Assembly (NCBI RefSeq): GCF_039822265.1
Contig: NZ_JBAJEX010000002.1
Location: forward strand, 186,001-250,000
Origin: Thiobacter sp. AK1
GTDB taxonomy: Bacteria; Pseudomonadota; Gammaproteobacteria; Burkholderiales; Thiobacteraceae
Direction of reading: 5' to 3'
Length of the DNA: 64,000 bases
The notes beneath the pieces are model-generated. The model saw only the letters and a program-made list of their open reading frames with translations. It had not been told where the DNA came from and ran no database searches. Shown one piece after another: positions 12,886 to 21,836 of this stretch. How positions within the stretch are numbered: the stretch's first letter is position 1; each line of letters starts with the position of its first letter. A program made the position numbers and the translations under genes.

Positions 12886-13751
12886 CCCTGGCAATAAAGA
12901 TCGCGCGTGTCAAGGTCAGCGACGGCGAACCACTGGCGAGGCGCGATCACGATTTTGTCCTCCCTCGGATTCAACCACGCCGCCCACCAGCTGAATGAAG
13001 AGTTGGCGAGAATGTGATGACGGCAGGCGCTCATCAATTGCATGTCTCGGTAGCTATCCTCACCGCGATTATGATCGACGATGACCGACTGCGCGGGTAT
13101 CTCGAGATGCTGGCGGACCCACTGCGGCTCGTCGGAAAACACATAGAAAATCGGCTGGCGGACTCGCTCGCGGATGGCGGCAATCGCTGCACGGTAATAA
13201 CCCGAAAGATCCACGCCGTGCACCTGGTTCACGCTCGGGTCAGACACGAAATCGCCTCGTCGCACATGAATGGAAACACTCTCTTGCTGCGCCATGGCCT
13301 CCACGAGATCGGCACTGCGCGGATCGAGCGGCAAGGCAAAACGAAAGCGCTCGCGCAGCTCCGGCGCGACAGACGCAAAATAGCGCTCGCTTTGCCAGTA
13401 ACCATCCAGATAAACGTCATCAGGCAAGTCGGCAAAGCCTGGCCAATAGTGAAAATGCGGTTCCATGACCATGCTGCGGGGGCGAAGGGGCTTCAGGTAT
13501 TTCCGGGCCAGCACCCGGTAAACGACCCGTTGTGCTGCCCAGCCGAGAATTCTGCGCTTGTCCGACGCGGTTGCCTCCGCTAACGTCAGGCCAAACACCC
13601 GGTCAAGCTCCAAACCATTATGCAAGCGGTTCGTCTCGAACCAGCTCGTATCGAAGCGCAGCGCGCTGCCGTGCAGCCGAGCGAGGGCGTAGCCCGCCAC
13701 ATACTGGAACATCTGGTTACCGAGCCCACCACAAAGACGAACGATCACCAT
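12870..13751 (-). CDS. GT11 family alpha-1,2-fucosyltransferase
   Basis: This protein of about 293 residues matches glycosyltransferase family 11. It would transfer L-fucose from GDP-fucose, usually in alpha-1,2 linkage to galactose. The defining HVRRGDF motif lies near residues 162-168, with the N-terminal LCGGLGNQMFQY segment and a C-terminal SSFSWWAAWL block, all typical of the family. The ATG at 13751 is favoured; a TTG at 13760 would overlap the flippase stop. GDP-fucose would come from Gmd and Fcl encoded upstream in the same cluster. Confidence 0.92.
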   Translation of the reverse strand: MVIVRLCGGLGNQMFQYVAGYALARLHGSALRFDTSWFETNRLHNGLELDRVFGLTLAEATASDKRRILGWAAQRVVYRVLARKYLKPLRPRSMVMEPHFHYWPGFADLPDDVYLDGYWQSERYFASVAPELRERFRFALPLDPRSADLVEAMAQQESVSIHVRRGDFVSDPSVNQVHGVDLSGYYRAAIAAIRERVRQPIFYVFSDEPQWVRQHLEIPAQSVIVDHNRGEDSYRDMQLMSACRHHILANSSFSWWAAWLNPREDKIVIAPRQWFAVADLDTRDLYCQGWIVL

Positions 13752-13756
13752 ACGCT

Positions 13757-15217
13757 TCAAGCCAGCCGCTGCTCAGCCAAGCTGTGGAAAAACCGCGCCG
13801 TGCGCAGATGCACATAAGCCACTAGGCTAAACAGCACACCGGCCACGGCAATGATGAGGATCGAAACCAAGGGGCCGTGATCCGCGCGCCACAGGAAGCC
13901 GAGCATGAGGCCCAAAAAAAGGACCAAGCCTGCTATCCCCGCGCGTCTTCTGGAAAACCATAGCGGCAGCATGTTTCGCGACCGAATCACCATGAGCGCA
14001 CTCTGGACGAGTGCGGCAAGCAGCAACCCAGCGGCAAACACCTGCGCCGAAGCGCCGGTGTGCCACACGACCAACGCCGTGATGAGACTGCCCACAGCAC
14101 CCACTGCATGAGGCAAAACCAGCGGGCGGAAGTCTTTTCTTGCCTGTGCAGTAAGATTCCAGGCGTTGCCCGTCAACCGGGCAACTTCCAGCAATGCGCC
14201 ATAGATCGCCCACTGCGCGGCACCATGATAGCTTGGCGCCGTGATCAAAAAAATCACCTGGGGCGTCGCTACACAGAGAAAGGCGCCCCAGGCCCAATAC
14301 AGCGGAAGAAGGGCGTTGGTCATGGCCGCCGTGGCCTCCGCCTTGGTTGATTCATCGACTTGGCCCGCGATACGGCGAAAATAAAACGGGTACGCATACT
14401 GCATCACGATGGATTCCAGTACCGCAGTCATCTGGGCAGGAACCGAGAGTGCCAGCAAAAATATCCCCAATGCCGTTGCATCCCAAGCACGCTCGAGAAT
14501 GAACCGGTAGCCGTTACCGTAGAGCCACATCAGGCTGGTGAGTGCTGCCAAGGGGAGAGCAAAACGCCAATACCCTCGCTCACGCAAAAACGAGTGCTCA
14601 CCATGAGGGGTGGAAGGCGTCGGTTGACCCACGACACGTCGCAGCGTGGCACGCGAAACCAGACTCACCAGCACCGCAGCCAGCGCTTGACCGGCCAGCC
14701 ACGCCACGGCATTGCGCCATTGCAAAGTCAGCCCCGCCGATAAGATCAAACCCAAGGCGCTTAACGCGAGTTGCCACAACACGGCGGAGCTCCGGCTGCC
14801 GAGCGCGTTAAACACATTCGAGGAGACGGTTGCGTCCGTCTGAAAATAAATTATTGCAGCGACGAGGGCACCGAAAAAGACAGTCGTTTCCCACGTCATC
14901 GAATGTACGAAGCCGCCCCACAGTACCACCAGACTGGCGGTTACCAGCGCGGCGAATCGTTGTATCTCGTCGAGTCCACGGCGTCTGCTCGGCAAGCTGC
15001 CTGCGTCATGCCACTCGTGTAGATGGCGTTGAAACCACAGCCCGGCAGGATTAACTACGATCAGGCCAGCGAACGCCTGAAAGGCAGTGACCAACGCCAA
15101 TACTGCATATTCACCCGGCGGCAGCAGGCGTGTGAGCGCGTAGAGCGTGACCAACGTCAGCAAGGCATTCGATGCCCGTCCTCCGGCGACGAGGATCAAG
15201 TCACGCCTTTTGTCCAT
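13757..15217 (-). CDS. Polysaccharide flippase (Wzx-like, MATE/MOP superfamily)
   Basis: This integral membrane protein of about 486 residues has a dozen or so hydrophobic segments spread through its length and the family-typical start (SNALLTLVTLYALTRLLPPGEYAVLALV). It would flip the undecaprenyl-linked repeat unit across the inner membrane. No clear Wzy polymerase gene is visible in the window. The start at ATG 15217 is favoured over a TTG at 15229 that overlaps the preceding stop. Confidence 0.85.
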   Translation of the reverse strand: MDKRRDLILVAGGRASNALLTLVTLYALTRLLPPGEYAVLALVTAFQAFAGLIVVNPAGLWFQRHLHEWHDAGSLPSRRRGLDEIQRFAALVTASLVVLWGGFVHSMTWETTVFFGALVAAIIYFQTDATVSSNVFNALGSRSSAVLWQLALSALGLILSAGLTLQWRNAVAWLAGQALAAVLVSLVSRATLRRVVGQPTPSTPHGEHSFLRERGYWRFALPLAALTSLMWLYGNGYRFILERAWDATALGIFLLALSVPAQMTAVLESIVMQYAYPFYFRRIAGQVDESTKAEATAAMTNALLPLYWAWGAFLCVATPQVIFLITAPSYHGAAQWAIYGALLEVARLTGNAWNLTAQARKDFRPLVLPHAVGAVGSLITALVVWHTGASAQVFAAGLLLAALVQSALMVIRSRNMLPLWFSRRRAGIAGLVLFLGLMLGFLWRADHGPLVSILIIAVAGVLFSLVAYVHLRTARFFHSLAEQRLA

Positions 15218-15225
15218 GGGTGGGC

Positions 15226-16224
15226 TCAAAGTCTGCTCAACACTCCGGCCACAATGGTCTCGGCGAAGGTGCGAGTCGAAAAGCGTTGCGCCTTGGGCGA
15301 GGCGAGAAAATCTCGAATTGCCTTCTGGTAGCCAAAGAATGTGTCTTCCGGCATGGACACGAGGTAGGCGTGAAGATCGTCATAGGAACGGAACCGCCTG
15401 CGGTCGATGAAACACGTTTCTGGCACGTAGTCGGCAATGTCTTCTGCTCCCCAATAGACGGGCACGTTGCCTGCACAAAAGGCATCAAAGATTTTCTCGG
15501 TGATGTAGCCACGCAACCCGCCGACATTTTCATAACAGATGGAAAAGCGCGCCCGCCGCAACACCTCGTGCTTGCTCGCCGCCACACCACGCCAGGAGGG
15601 AAACCATCGCGGGCGCAAAGGCAGCGCGCCTTCAATACGATGAACGAGGCCACCCAAGCGCGTCGGCAAGCGCGGTAACTTGTCCCAGCCGTACCCATAG
15701 AGCGCAAAATCCTGAGGTGCATGGCGCTCGAACCAGCGGATGGCACGCACTCTTTCCCGGTAGAGGTCCTGCTTTGGACGCCAAACGGGGAGGGCCTTGT
15801 TAGCGTTGATCAAAACAACGAGCAGTGGCCTGTCTCCGTAACCATCTACCACTCCCGGGCCAAGAGGGTGACCGAGCTGAATCTTCGTCGCTCGCCCCGA
15901 TTCCACCAGCGTGGGATCCCACGTAAAGAGGTGTGCGTATCTGTCAAGGAGTCGGGCAGACCGATTGTTCGGGTAGACTAAATCGCATTCGGTAAGGATA
16001 CAGAATGACGGGGCCTCACTTTTCTGGGCTCGAGCGTCGAGGTGTAGCTCAAAATTCGGCAGGTCACCGTCCCACTCATCCTCTGTAACCAACTGACACC
16101 CGGCATCCTTAAACGCGGTTCGAAGCTCACACCATGCTGCGGTGAGGCCATTTGGGGCACCATCCCGCTCGAAAATACCTCTCGCCGGCTTAGTTCCGCT
16201 GTGAACGAACAAAGCCTTCATCAT
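15226..16224 (-). CDS. GT10 family fucosyltransferase
   Basis: This 332-residue protein has the conserved C-terminal block of glycosyltransferase family 10 (alpha-1,3/1,4-fucosyltransferases): FSICYENVGGLRGYITEK, then IFDAFCAGNVPVYWGA, at about residues 225-255. It would use GDP-fucose from Gmd/Fcl. The start at ATG 16224 overlaps the upstream FkbM stop as ATGA; a longer frame exists but its extra residues antisense-match the upstream gene. Presence with a GT11 enzyme suggests a doubly fucosylated glycan. Confidence 0.9.
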   Translation of the reverse strand: MMKALFVHSGTKPARGIFERDGAPNGLTAAWCELRTAFKDAGCQLVTEDEWDGDLPNFELHLDARAQKSEAPSFCILTECDLVYPNNRSARLLDRYAHLFTWDPTLVESGRATKIQLGHPLGPGVVDGYGDRPLLVVLINANKALPVWRPKQDLYRERVRAIRWFERHAPQDFALYGYGWDKLPRLPTRLGGLVHRIEGALPLRPRWFPSWRGVAASKHEVLRRARFSICYENVGGLRGYITEKIFDAFCAGNVPVYWGAEDIADYVPETCFIDRRRFRSYDDLHAYLVSMPEDTFFGYQKAIRDFLASPKAQRFSTRTFAETIVAGVLSRL

Positions 16225-16925
16225 GATAGGTTGCCTGAGGACCCGGGGTAGCCACGACGCTGCCAACTCTCCCACACGAACTCGTAGGTCCACATCTCGG
16301 TATGGCTCTGAGCGAGTTTGGATCGAATTACTTGCCTTCGTTCGGTTGCGCCGGGCACGAAGTTGTGGAACTGTATCTGCAAAAAGCGAATGCGGGTTAG
16401 CCATCCGGTCTCTATCAGCAACTCCAGCAGATCGTATTCCCCGCCTTCGATATTGATTTTCATCAAATCCACGTGTTTTATCCCGAGCGCTTCTAGCGTG
16501 GTATCCGCCCGTCTCAATGAGGCGAGAGCGTGGCTCTGGGCCGTCGAATGGTCTTCTACGAAAGAGGACCCATCCCCTTTGATCTCTAGCGGCAGACTTG
16601 CATCTTTGGAACCAAGACCATAGTTGAATACTTCGATCCTGGGGTTCTGGGCGAAGCGGGCGACACAGCGCTGCCAATACTCCGCCACCGGCTCAAAAAC
16701 CAGAACTCTACATCGATATTTGGTGTAAATAGCCTCTGCGAAATCGCCGACGTAGCCCCCCACGTCGACAACGATGCTGTCTGAAGTCAAGGGGTAGTGC
16801 AAACGTAGCGTTTGGTCACCCTTGTCCCTGAACCAACGGCGAACCTCTTGTAAAAATGGGTCTCGACGAACATACAGTCCGTAAAGCCACTTGGCTCGTT
16901 CCAGGATGGCCCTTGTTTTCAACAT
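16221..16925 (-). CDS. FkbM-family methyltransferase
   Basis: This SAM-dependent methyltransferase of about 234 residues has motif I as VVDVGGYVGDFAEA, an acidic VFEPVAEYW at the end of strand 2 and the family-typical LMKINIEGGEYDLLE. FkbM-type enzymes methylate hydroxyl groups, often on sugars in glycan clusters. ATG 16925 overlaps the upstream stop by 7 bp; a further upstream start at 16949 is possible. Together with the adjacent methyltransferase it predicts O-methylated sugars. Confidence 0.85.
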   Translation of the reverse strand: MLKTRAILERAKWLYGLYVRRDPFLQEVRRWFRDKGDQTLRLHYPLTSDSIVVDVGGYVGDFAEAIYTKYRCRVLVFEPVAEYWQRCVARFAQNPRIEVFNYGLGSKDASLPLEIKGDGSSFVEDHSTAQSHALASLRRADTTLEALGIKHVDLMKINIEGGEYDLLELLIETGWLTRIRFLQIQFHNFVPGATERRQVIRSKLAQSHTEMWTYEFVWESWQRRGYPGSSGNLS

Positions 16926-17467
16926 CCGATGTGCAGTGGTTTTTCGCACTCGACATTCAGGCTAATTAGAATCCCATTTTCCTTGTCCATATGCGGGATG
17001 TACGCCTGGGAATAGTCATCGATAGCCGCATGTTCCGTTTCGCGCCAGTCATAGCGGCGCACATCGACGAATCCGGCTGCCGTGAGTTCTTGGGCCAGGG
17101 TGTCAAAGTCGAAGACGTTGTAGTGGATGTTGTATAGATAATCCTGCCGCCCAAAGAGCGCGCCGATCACCAGATCGAGTTTGCCGTAGCGTTGATAGAC
17201 CTCGCAGAGTTTCGCGAAATCGGGGACGGAAATACGCAGCATGCCACCTGGCTTGAGCACGCGGTGCCACTCCCGCAACACGCGCCCCACGTCACGGCGC
17301 TTGAAATGCTCCAGCACATGGCAGTTGTAGATGAGATCGACACTGTTATCGGCAATGAAGGAAAGGTTGTCGATCGTCGCCACGTGATCCACATGGGGAT
17401 AGTCGATGGCGTCGATATGGACGAAGCCGGGAATGTGCCGCTTGCCGCAGCCAAGGTGGAGTTTCAT
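16919..17467 (-). CDS. Class I SAM-dependent methyltransferase
   Basis: This compact 182-residue methyltransferase has motif I as [17 protein letters not shown] and a downstream [15 protein letters not shown] typical of Methyltransf_11-type enzymes in polysaccharide clusters. The ATG at 17467 overlaps the acyltransferase stop as ATGA. Its acceptor could be a sugar hydroxyl or a phosphate at the glycan terminus; sequence alone does not decide. Confidence 0.85.
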   Translation of the reverse strand: MKLHLGCGKRHIPGFVHIDAIDYPHVDHVATIDNLSFIADNSVDLIYNCHVLEHFKRRDVGRVLREWHRVLKPGGMLRISVPDFAKLCEVYQRYGKLDLVIGALFGRQDYLYNIHYNVFDFDTLAQELTAAGFVDVRRYDWRETEHAAIDDYSQAYIPHMDKENGILISLNVECEKPLHIGC

Positions 17468-18012
17468 GAGGCTTTCCTTTTCTGCAAGATGGCGCGGCGC
17501 CCGTTTTCGAACCGCAGCTCGGCGGGCAACAAGGTTTTTACGACACGCGCGGGCACACCAGCGACCATGACGTCTTCCGGTACATCCTTCGTCACCACCG
17601 CCCCCGCCGCCACGATGCTGCGGCTGCCGATCCTAACACCGGGAAGGATCATGGCGCCCGTTCCAATCCAGACATCGTCACCAATTTCCACAGTCCGGTT
17701 AATGCCGACCGCCGCCACCGGTAGCACCGCCGGGTCGTGGGTGGGGGTAATGATGCGCGTGAAAGCTGCGATGGCGCAGCGCTCGCCGATGATGATATGT
17801 CCTTGCGACGAAGCTTGAAGAAAACATCCTGGCCCTATGGAGGTATTCGCACCGATATGCACATGCTGCGGGAAAGAGATCTTGCAGCGTCCATAAATCC
17901 CTGCGCCCGGACCGAGATGTCCCAACCTGCAACGTAAATACGGCATGTATAAACGCAAGAACGCTTCGCTGAGCAGCGCACGTGCATACGAGAACAGTTT
18001 TGCCGCCGTCAT
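17464..18012 (-). CDS. Hexapeptide-repeat O-acyltransferase
   Basis: This 182-residue left-handed beta-helix acyltransferase, probably a sugar O-acetyltransferase, shows hexapeptide-type repeats ([31 protein letters not shown]) and the terminal [24 protein letters not shown] signature. The ATG at 18012 overlaps the fcl stop as ATGA, which settles the start against a longer frame. It would acetylate a sugar of the glycan or its nucleotide precursor. Confidence 0.88.
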   Translation of the reverse strand: MTAAKLFSYARALLSEAFLRLYMPYLRCRLGHLGPGAGIYGRCKISFPQHVHIGANTSIGPGCFLQASSQGHIIIGERCAIAAFTRIITPTHDPAVLPVAAVGINRTVEIGDDVWIGTGAMILPGVRIGSRSIVAAGAVVTKDVPEDVMVAGVPARVVKTLLPAELRFENGRRAILQKRKAS

Positions 18013-19160
18013 CCTGTGAGACCCTCCAAGGCTTGTTCGAGGCCTTGCAGCAACGGAACGGTCGGCTGCCACCCAAGTGAAAATAGGCGCGACACATCCA
18101 ACACCTTCCTCGGCGTGCCATCGGGCTTCGTGGCGTCGAAGACGATCTCGCCCTTGTAGCCCACCACTTGGGCGATGGTTTCGGCGAGCTCACGAATGGT
18201 GAGGTCGTGGCCGACGCCGATGTTGATGAGCGGGGGGTGTTGAGCCCTCACCCCCGACCCCTCTCCCGGAGGGAGAGGGGATGCGCCCTCACCCCCGGCC
18301 CCTCTCCCGGTGGGAGAGGGGTTGAGAAGCGCGTCGAATTGGGCATCTGGCAGGTTCATGAGAAAGAGGCAGGCATCGGCCAGGTCGTCGCTGTACAGGA
18401 ATTCTCGGCGCGGGGTGCCCGTGCCCCAGAGGACGACGCGCGGCGGCTGGCCTTCGCAACAGGTGGCGTAGAGGTCGCGCTTGATGTCCGCCGGGATGGG
18501 GCCGTGGTGGCGTTCGTCCGCCTCGATGGCGGCCCAGTTTTTTTCCATGGCCAGTTTGGCCAGGTGGAACTTGCGCAGCATCGCGGGGATGACGTGGGAG
18601 GTGGCAAGGTCGTAGTTGTCGCCGGGGCCGTAGAGGTTGGTGGGCATGACGGCGAGAAAGCGCGTGCCGTACTGGCGGTTGTAGGCCCAGCACATTTCGA
18701 TGCCGGCGATCTTGGCCACCGCATAGGGGCGATTGGTGGGCTCGAGCGGGCCGGTGAGGAGGTATTCTTCCTTGATGGGCTGGGGGCAGTCGCGGGGGTA
18801 GATGCAGGAGGAGCCGAGAAAAAGCAGGCGCTTGACCCCCGCCCGCCAGGCCTCGTGGATGACGTTGGTCTGAATCGCCAGGTTCTGGTGGATGAACTCT
18901 GCCGGGTAGGTGTCGTTGGCGAGGATGCCGCCCACCTTGGCGGCAGCGAGGAACACGTAGTCCGGGCGCTCGGCTTCGAAGAAGGCGCGCACGGCGGCCT
19001 GGTCGGTGAGGTCGAGCTCGGCGTGGCTGCGAGTGAGCAGGCTTGTGTAGCCTTGCGCGGCGAGTCGGCGCATAAGGGCGGAGCCGACAAGGCCGCGGTG
19101 GCCGGCCACATAAATTCTGGCATCAAGGGGCATGCAGGGTTCGTGCTGCACGACCTTCAC
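18009..19160 (-). CDS. fcl: GDP-L-fucose synthase with in-frame repeat insert
   Basis: This epimerase-reductase converts GDP-4-keto-6-deoxymannose to GDP-L-fucose. Motifs visible are VAGHRGLVG (NADP binding), the GSSCIYP serine motif and the YAVAK catalytic Tyr/Lys pair. A GTG start at 19160 overlaps the gmd stop as GTGA; ATG 19133 is an alternative nine codons downstream. The protein is some 30 residues longer than usual because two 41-bp repeats are inserted (about 18240-18326) between FDALL and [13 protein letters not shown]. These repeats lie in the opposite orientation to those of asnB, yet stay open. Confidence 0.92.
   Translation of the reverse strand: MKVVQHEPCMPLDARIYVAGHRGLVGSALMRRLAAQGYTSLLTRSHAELDLTDQAAVRAFFEAERPDYVFLAAAKVGGILANDTYPAEFIHQNLAIQTNVIHEAWRAGVKRLLFLGSSCIYPRDCPQPIKEEYLLTGPLEPTNRPYAVAKIAGIEMCWAYNRQYGTRFLAVMPTNLYGPGDNYDLATSHVIPAMLRKFHLAKLAMEKNWAAIEADERHHGPIPADIKRDLYATCCEGQPPRVVLWGTGTPRREFLYSDDLADACLFLMNLPDAQFDALLNPSPTGRGAGGEGASPLPPGEGSGVRAQHPPLINIGVGHDLTIRELAETIAQVVGYKGEIVFDATKPDGTPRKVLDVSRLFSLGWQPTVPLLQGLEQALEGLTG
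18240..18326. repeat. Two 41-bp repeats inside fcl
   Basis: Two units with the CCCTCACCCCC box to the left on the plus strand, inverted relative to the asnB and epimerase copies. They encode a Pro/Gly/Arg-rich loop of about 28 residues without a stop codon. Confidence 0.9.
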
Positions 19161-20293
19161 TCCAGGCGGTTCGACACAGCGTGTCCATGAGCACGCATGA
19201 GCTGCTCTCGCTGGGCTTCTTTCAGGTCGGCCTGCGCCATTTCTTTGACCAGTTGGTCGAATGGCACACGTGGCCGCCAACCCAGCCTCTCCCGCGCCTT
19301 GCTGGCATCGCCCAACAGGGTTTCGACCTCGGCGGGGCGGAAGTAGCGAGGATCGACCGCGACGATGGGCTGACCCTCACCCCCAGCCCCTCTCCCAGAG
19401 GGAGGAGGGGGATTGAGCCAGTAGGCCTTTTCTTCGCGCCCGCTGCCGCGCCATTCCAGTTCCATGCCCAGCTCGTGGGCCACCGCGTTGACGAAGTCCC
19501 GCACGCTGTATTGGCTGCCGGTGGCGATGACGAAATCGTCCGGCTCGGGTTGCTGTAGCATCAACCACATGGCTTCGACGTAGTCGCGCGCATGGCCCCA
19601 GTCGCGCTTGGCATCCAGGTTGCCAAGATAGAGGCAGTCCTGAAGGCCCAGCTTGATGCGGGCTAAGCCCCGGGTGATCTTACGGGTGACGAAGGTCTCA
19701 CCGCGGATGGGGCTTTCGTGATTGAACAGGATGCCGTTGCAGGCATAGAGCCCATAGGCCTCGCGATAGTTGATGGTGATCCAGTAGGCGTAGAGCTTGG
19801 CGGCCGCGTAGGGACTGCGGGGATAGAAGGGCGTGGTTTCTTTCTGGGGAATTTCGCGCACCTTGCCGAACAGCTCGGAAGTGGAGGCTTGATAAAAGCG
19901 CGTTTTGTCTTTGAGGCCCAGGGTGCGGATGGCTTCCAGGATGCGCAGGGTGCCCAGGGCATCGGCGTTGGCGGTGTATTCCGGTTCCTCGAAGGAGACG
20001 GCCACATGGCTTTGCGCGGCGAGGTTGTAGATTTCGTCCGGCTGCACTTTCTCGATGATGTGCATGAGGCTGGAGGAATCGGTCATGTCACCGTGGTGCA
20101 GGAAGAAGCGCACGCCGGGCTCGTGGGGGTCGCGGTAGAGGTGGTCGATGCGCTGGGTGTTGAAGAGGCTGGTGCGGCGCTTGATGCCATGCACTTCATA
20201 GCCCTTGCCGAGCAGAAACTCGGCCAGATAGGCGCCGTCCTGGCCGGTGATGCCCGTGATGAGGGCTTTTTTCAGGGAGGCTCGCTCGTTCAT
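19157..20293 (-). CDS. gmd: GDP-mannose 4,6-dehydratase with small in-frame repeat insert
   Basis: This enzyme converts GDP-D-mannose to GDP-4-keto-6-deoxymannose, the first step to GDP-fucose. It shows the [19 protein letters not shown] nucleotide-binding motif, the STSELFG substrate motif and the [11 protein letters not shown]yr/Lys pair, followed by [17 protein letters not shown]. Length is 378 residues, slightly above typical, because one repeat unit (about 19373-19412) replaces a variable loop before [14 protein letters not shown]. It is coupled to fcl by a GTGA overlap. The main body is well conserved, so activity is plausible. Confidence 0.95.
   Translation of the reverse strand: MNERASLKKALITGITGQDGAYLAEFLLGKGYEVHGIKRRTSLFNTQRIDHLYRDPHEPGVRFFLHHGDMTDSSSLMHIIEKVQPDEIYNLAAQSHVAVSFEEPEYTANADALGTLRILEAIRTLGLKDKTRFYQASTSELFGKVREIPQKETTPFYPRSPYAAAKLYAYWITINYREAYGLYACNGILFNHESPIRGETFVTRKITRGLARIKLGLQDCLYLGNLDAKRDWGHARDYVEAMWLMLQQPEPDDFVIATGSQYSVRDFVNAVAHELGMELEWRGSGREEKAYWLNPPPPSGRGAGGEGQPIVAVDPRYFRPAEVETLLGDASKARERLGWRPRVPFDQLVKEMAQADLKEAQREQLMRAHGHAVSNRLE
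19373..19412. repeat. Single 41-bp repeat unit inside gmd
   Basis: One unit, oriented as in fcl and opposite to asnB, encodes [13 protein letters not shown] in a surface loop. The hairpin arm on the right carries a 1-bp expansion (GGGAGGAGGGGG), possibly frame-compensating. Confidence 0.8.
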
Positions 20294-20375
20294 GCGGAGT
20301 CCTTGTCGTCGGGATCGTCGCTTGGCCAGCCACAGGCACCAGCGATGAGTGTCAGCAAGGCGAAGTTTTCCGGTC

Positions 20376-20741
20376 TCAAGAACATGTCTCGGGTTTGCCC
20401 TTTTGAAGCCGCGCGGCTTCCGCCCGCAGGGCGGCGATTTCCCGCTCTAGCGCTTCCGCCTCGGCAAGCTTGATGCGCAGATATTCAACCGTCAGCCGCG
20501 CCTTTTCCGCCGCACCTTTGGGGGTGAGCACGTAGAGGTAGGCGAGCTTGTTGTCGCTATTGCGGAAGTTGCGCGCCTTGACCCAGCCTTTGTCCATGAG
20601 CGCGCGCAGGCAGTAGTTGACCTTGCCCAGGCTTACCCCCAGCTCCCGCGCCAGCGCACGCTGGGAGGCTTCGGGGTTGGCCTCGAGCAGTTTGAGCAGC
20701 CGGTAGCGCGTGGCGGTATCCAGCATGGTCCGTTCACTCAT
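20376..20741 (-). CDS. MarR-family EPS-associated transcriptional regulator
   Basis: This 121-residue winged-helix regulator has an N-terminal helix-turn-helix ([23 protein letters not shown]) and a C-terminal coiled-coil-like helix rich in Ala/Glu/Arg. It resembles the MarR-type regulators found with exosortase-associated exopolysaccharide clusters. It lies between rmlA and gmd, suggesting local control of the cluster. The inverted repeat CGTTCA-N5-TGAACG (20731-20747) spans its start codon and could be an autoregulatory site. Confidence 0.85.
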   Translation of the reverse strand: MSERTMLDTATRYRLLKLLEANPEASQRALARELGVSLGKVNYCLRALMDKGWVKARNFRNSDNKLAYLYVLTPKGAAEKARLTVEYLRIKLAEAEALEREIAALRAEAARLQKGKPETCS

Positions 20742-20747
20742 TGAACG
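20731..20747. promoter_or_regulatory. Candidate operator over the start of the MarR-like gene
   Basis: CGTTCA and TGAACG form a perfect 6-bp inverted repeat separated by 5 bp, centred on the start codon. Binding here would block the gene's own translation or transcription initiation. Autoregulation is common in MarR proteins; the site is inferred from symmetry only. Confidence 0.3.
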
Positions 20748-20821
20748 GGGTATTGGACCACGGCATGGAAAGGGGTGTCAATGGAAGCGGGGTCATTCTG
20801 GCCCCGCTTCCCGAGAGAAGG

Positions 20822-20925
20822 TGGCTCGTCCCGATTGCGGCTCAAGCCGCTCCCACATCGATTCCGATCGCGGCTCAGGCCGCTCCACAAATTGGCCCCA
20901 AAGCTGGCCCCGTGGCGGCTTGAGC
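20822..20925. repeat. REP-like palindromes between rmlA and the MarR-like gene
   Basis: The 219-bp gap holds two direct copies of a GCGGCTCAAGCCGC or GCGGCTCAGGCCGC palindrome followed by CTCC, and a related inverted copy (GGCGGCTTGAGCCGG) at about 20913. They are distinct from the 41-bp family. Related sequences occur at 33033-33050 and, more weakly, near 24800. They may act as mRNA 3'-end stabilisers or supercoiling sites; no gene is present. Confidence 0.6.
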
Positions 20926-20960
20926 CGGCGCGATACCGAGCTTCGCCCCGTGGACGCTGC

Positions 20961-21836
20961 TCAGTACACCCGCTCCTCGCTTAGAGCTCGCAGGTAGGCG
21001 CCATAGCGGCTGTTGCCCAGGCGGGCGGCCAGGCGCAGGAGTTGCTCCGTGTCGATGTAGCCCATGCGCCAGGCGACCTCTTCGGGGCAGGCAATTTTCA
21101 GTCCCTGCCGGCGTTCAATGGTTTCGATGAAGGCTGAGGCCTCGAGCAAGGTTTCGTGGGTGCCGGTATCCAGCCAGGCCATGCCGCGGCCCATGATGGA
21201 GACTTCGAGCTGCCCCCGCGCCAGGTATTCGCGGTTGACGTCGGTGATCTCCAGTTCGCCCCGCGCAGACGGTTTGAGCCCGCGCGCGATGTCGATGACC
21301 TGGTTGTCGTAGAAATAAAGCCCCGTGATGGCATAGCGGGAGCGGGGTTGCTGGGGCTTTTCTTCGATGGAGAGAACCTTGCGGTCAGGGCCGAATTCCA
21401 CCACACCGTAGCGTTCCGGGTCATGGACCGGGTAGGCGAACACGGTGGCGCCCGTGGTCTTGGCCGCTGCCCGCTGCAGGTCCCGGGCGAGCTCGTGGCC
21501 GTAGAAGATGTTGTCTCCCAGCACCAGGGCACAGCCACCACAGCCGATGAAGGTGGCGCCGATGAGAAAGGCCTGGGCGATGCCTTCGGGCTGCGGTTGC
21601 ACGGCGTAAGAGAAGTTGAGCCCCCATTGACTCCCGTCGCCCAGGAGCTGGCGGAAGCGGGGCGTATCCTGGGGCGTGGAGATGACAAGCATGTCGCGGA
21701 TGCCCGCCAGCATCAGGGTGCTCAAGGGGTAGTAGATCATGGGCTTGTCGTACACCGGCAACAGCTGCTTGGACACCGCCAGGGTGACCGGATATAGCCG
21801 CGTGCCAGCGCCGCCGGCGAGGATGATGCCCTTCAT
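20961..21836 (-). CDS. rmlA: Glucose-1-phosphate thymidylyltransferase
   Basis: This 291-residue nucleotidyltransferase makes dTDP-glucose. The signature [16 protein letters not shown] opens the protein, followed by [25 protein letters not shown] and the VEFGPD...SIEEKP segments of RmlA. ATG 21836 overlaps the rmlB stop as ATGA, which fixes the start. RmlA and RmlB together make dTDP-4-keto-6-deoxyglucose; rmlC and rmlD are not in the window, so the final sugar may be rhamnose made with genes elsewhere or another 6-deoxy sugar. Confidence 0.95.
   Translation of the reverse strand: MKGIILAGGAGTRLYPVTLAVSKQLLPVYDKPMIYYPLSTLMLAGIRDMLVISTPQDTPRFRQLLGDGSQWGLNFSYAVQPQPEGIAQAFLIGATFIGCGGCALVLGDNIFYGHELARDLQRAAAKTTGATVFAYPVHDPERYGVVEFGPDRKVLSIEEKPQQPRSRYAITGLYFYDNQVIDIARGLKPSARGELEITDVNREYLARGQLEVSIMGRGMAWLDTGTHETLLEASAFIETIERRQGLKIACPEEVAWRMGYIDTEQLLRLAARLGNSRYGAYLRALSEERVY

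Noticed and set aside
15226..16677. Long 483-residue version of the GT10 protein
   Set aside because: The extra 151 N-terminal residues overlap the FkbM gene fully and lack similarity; ATG 16224 overlaps the FkbM stop as ATGA.
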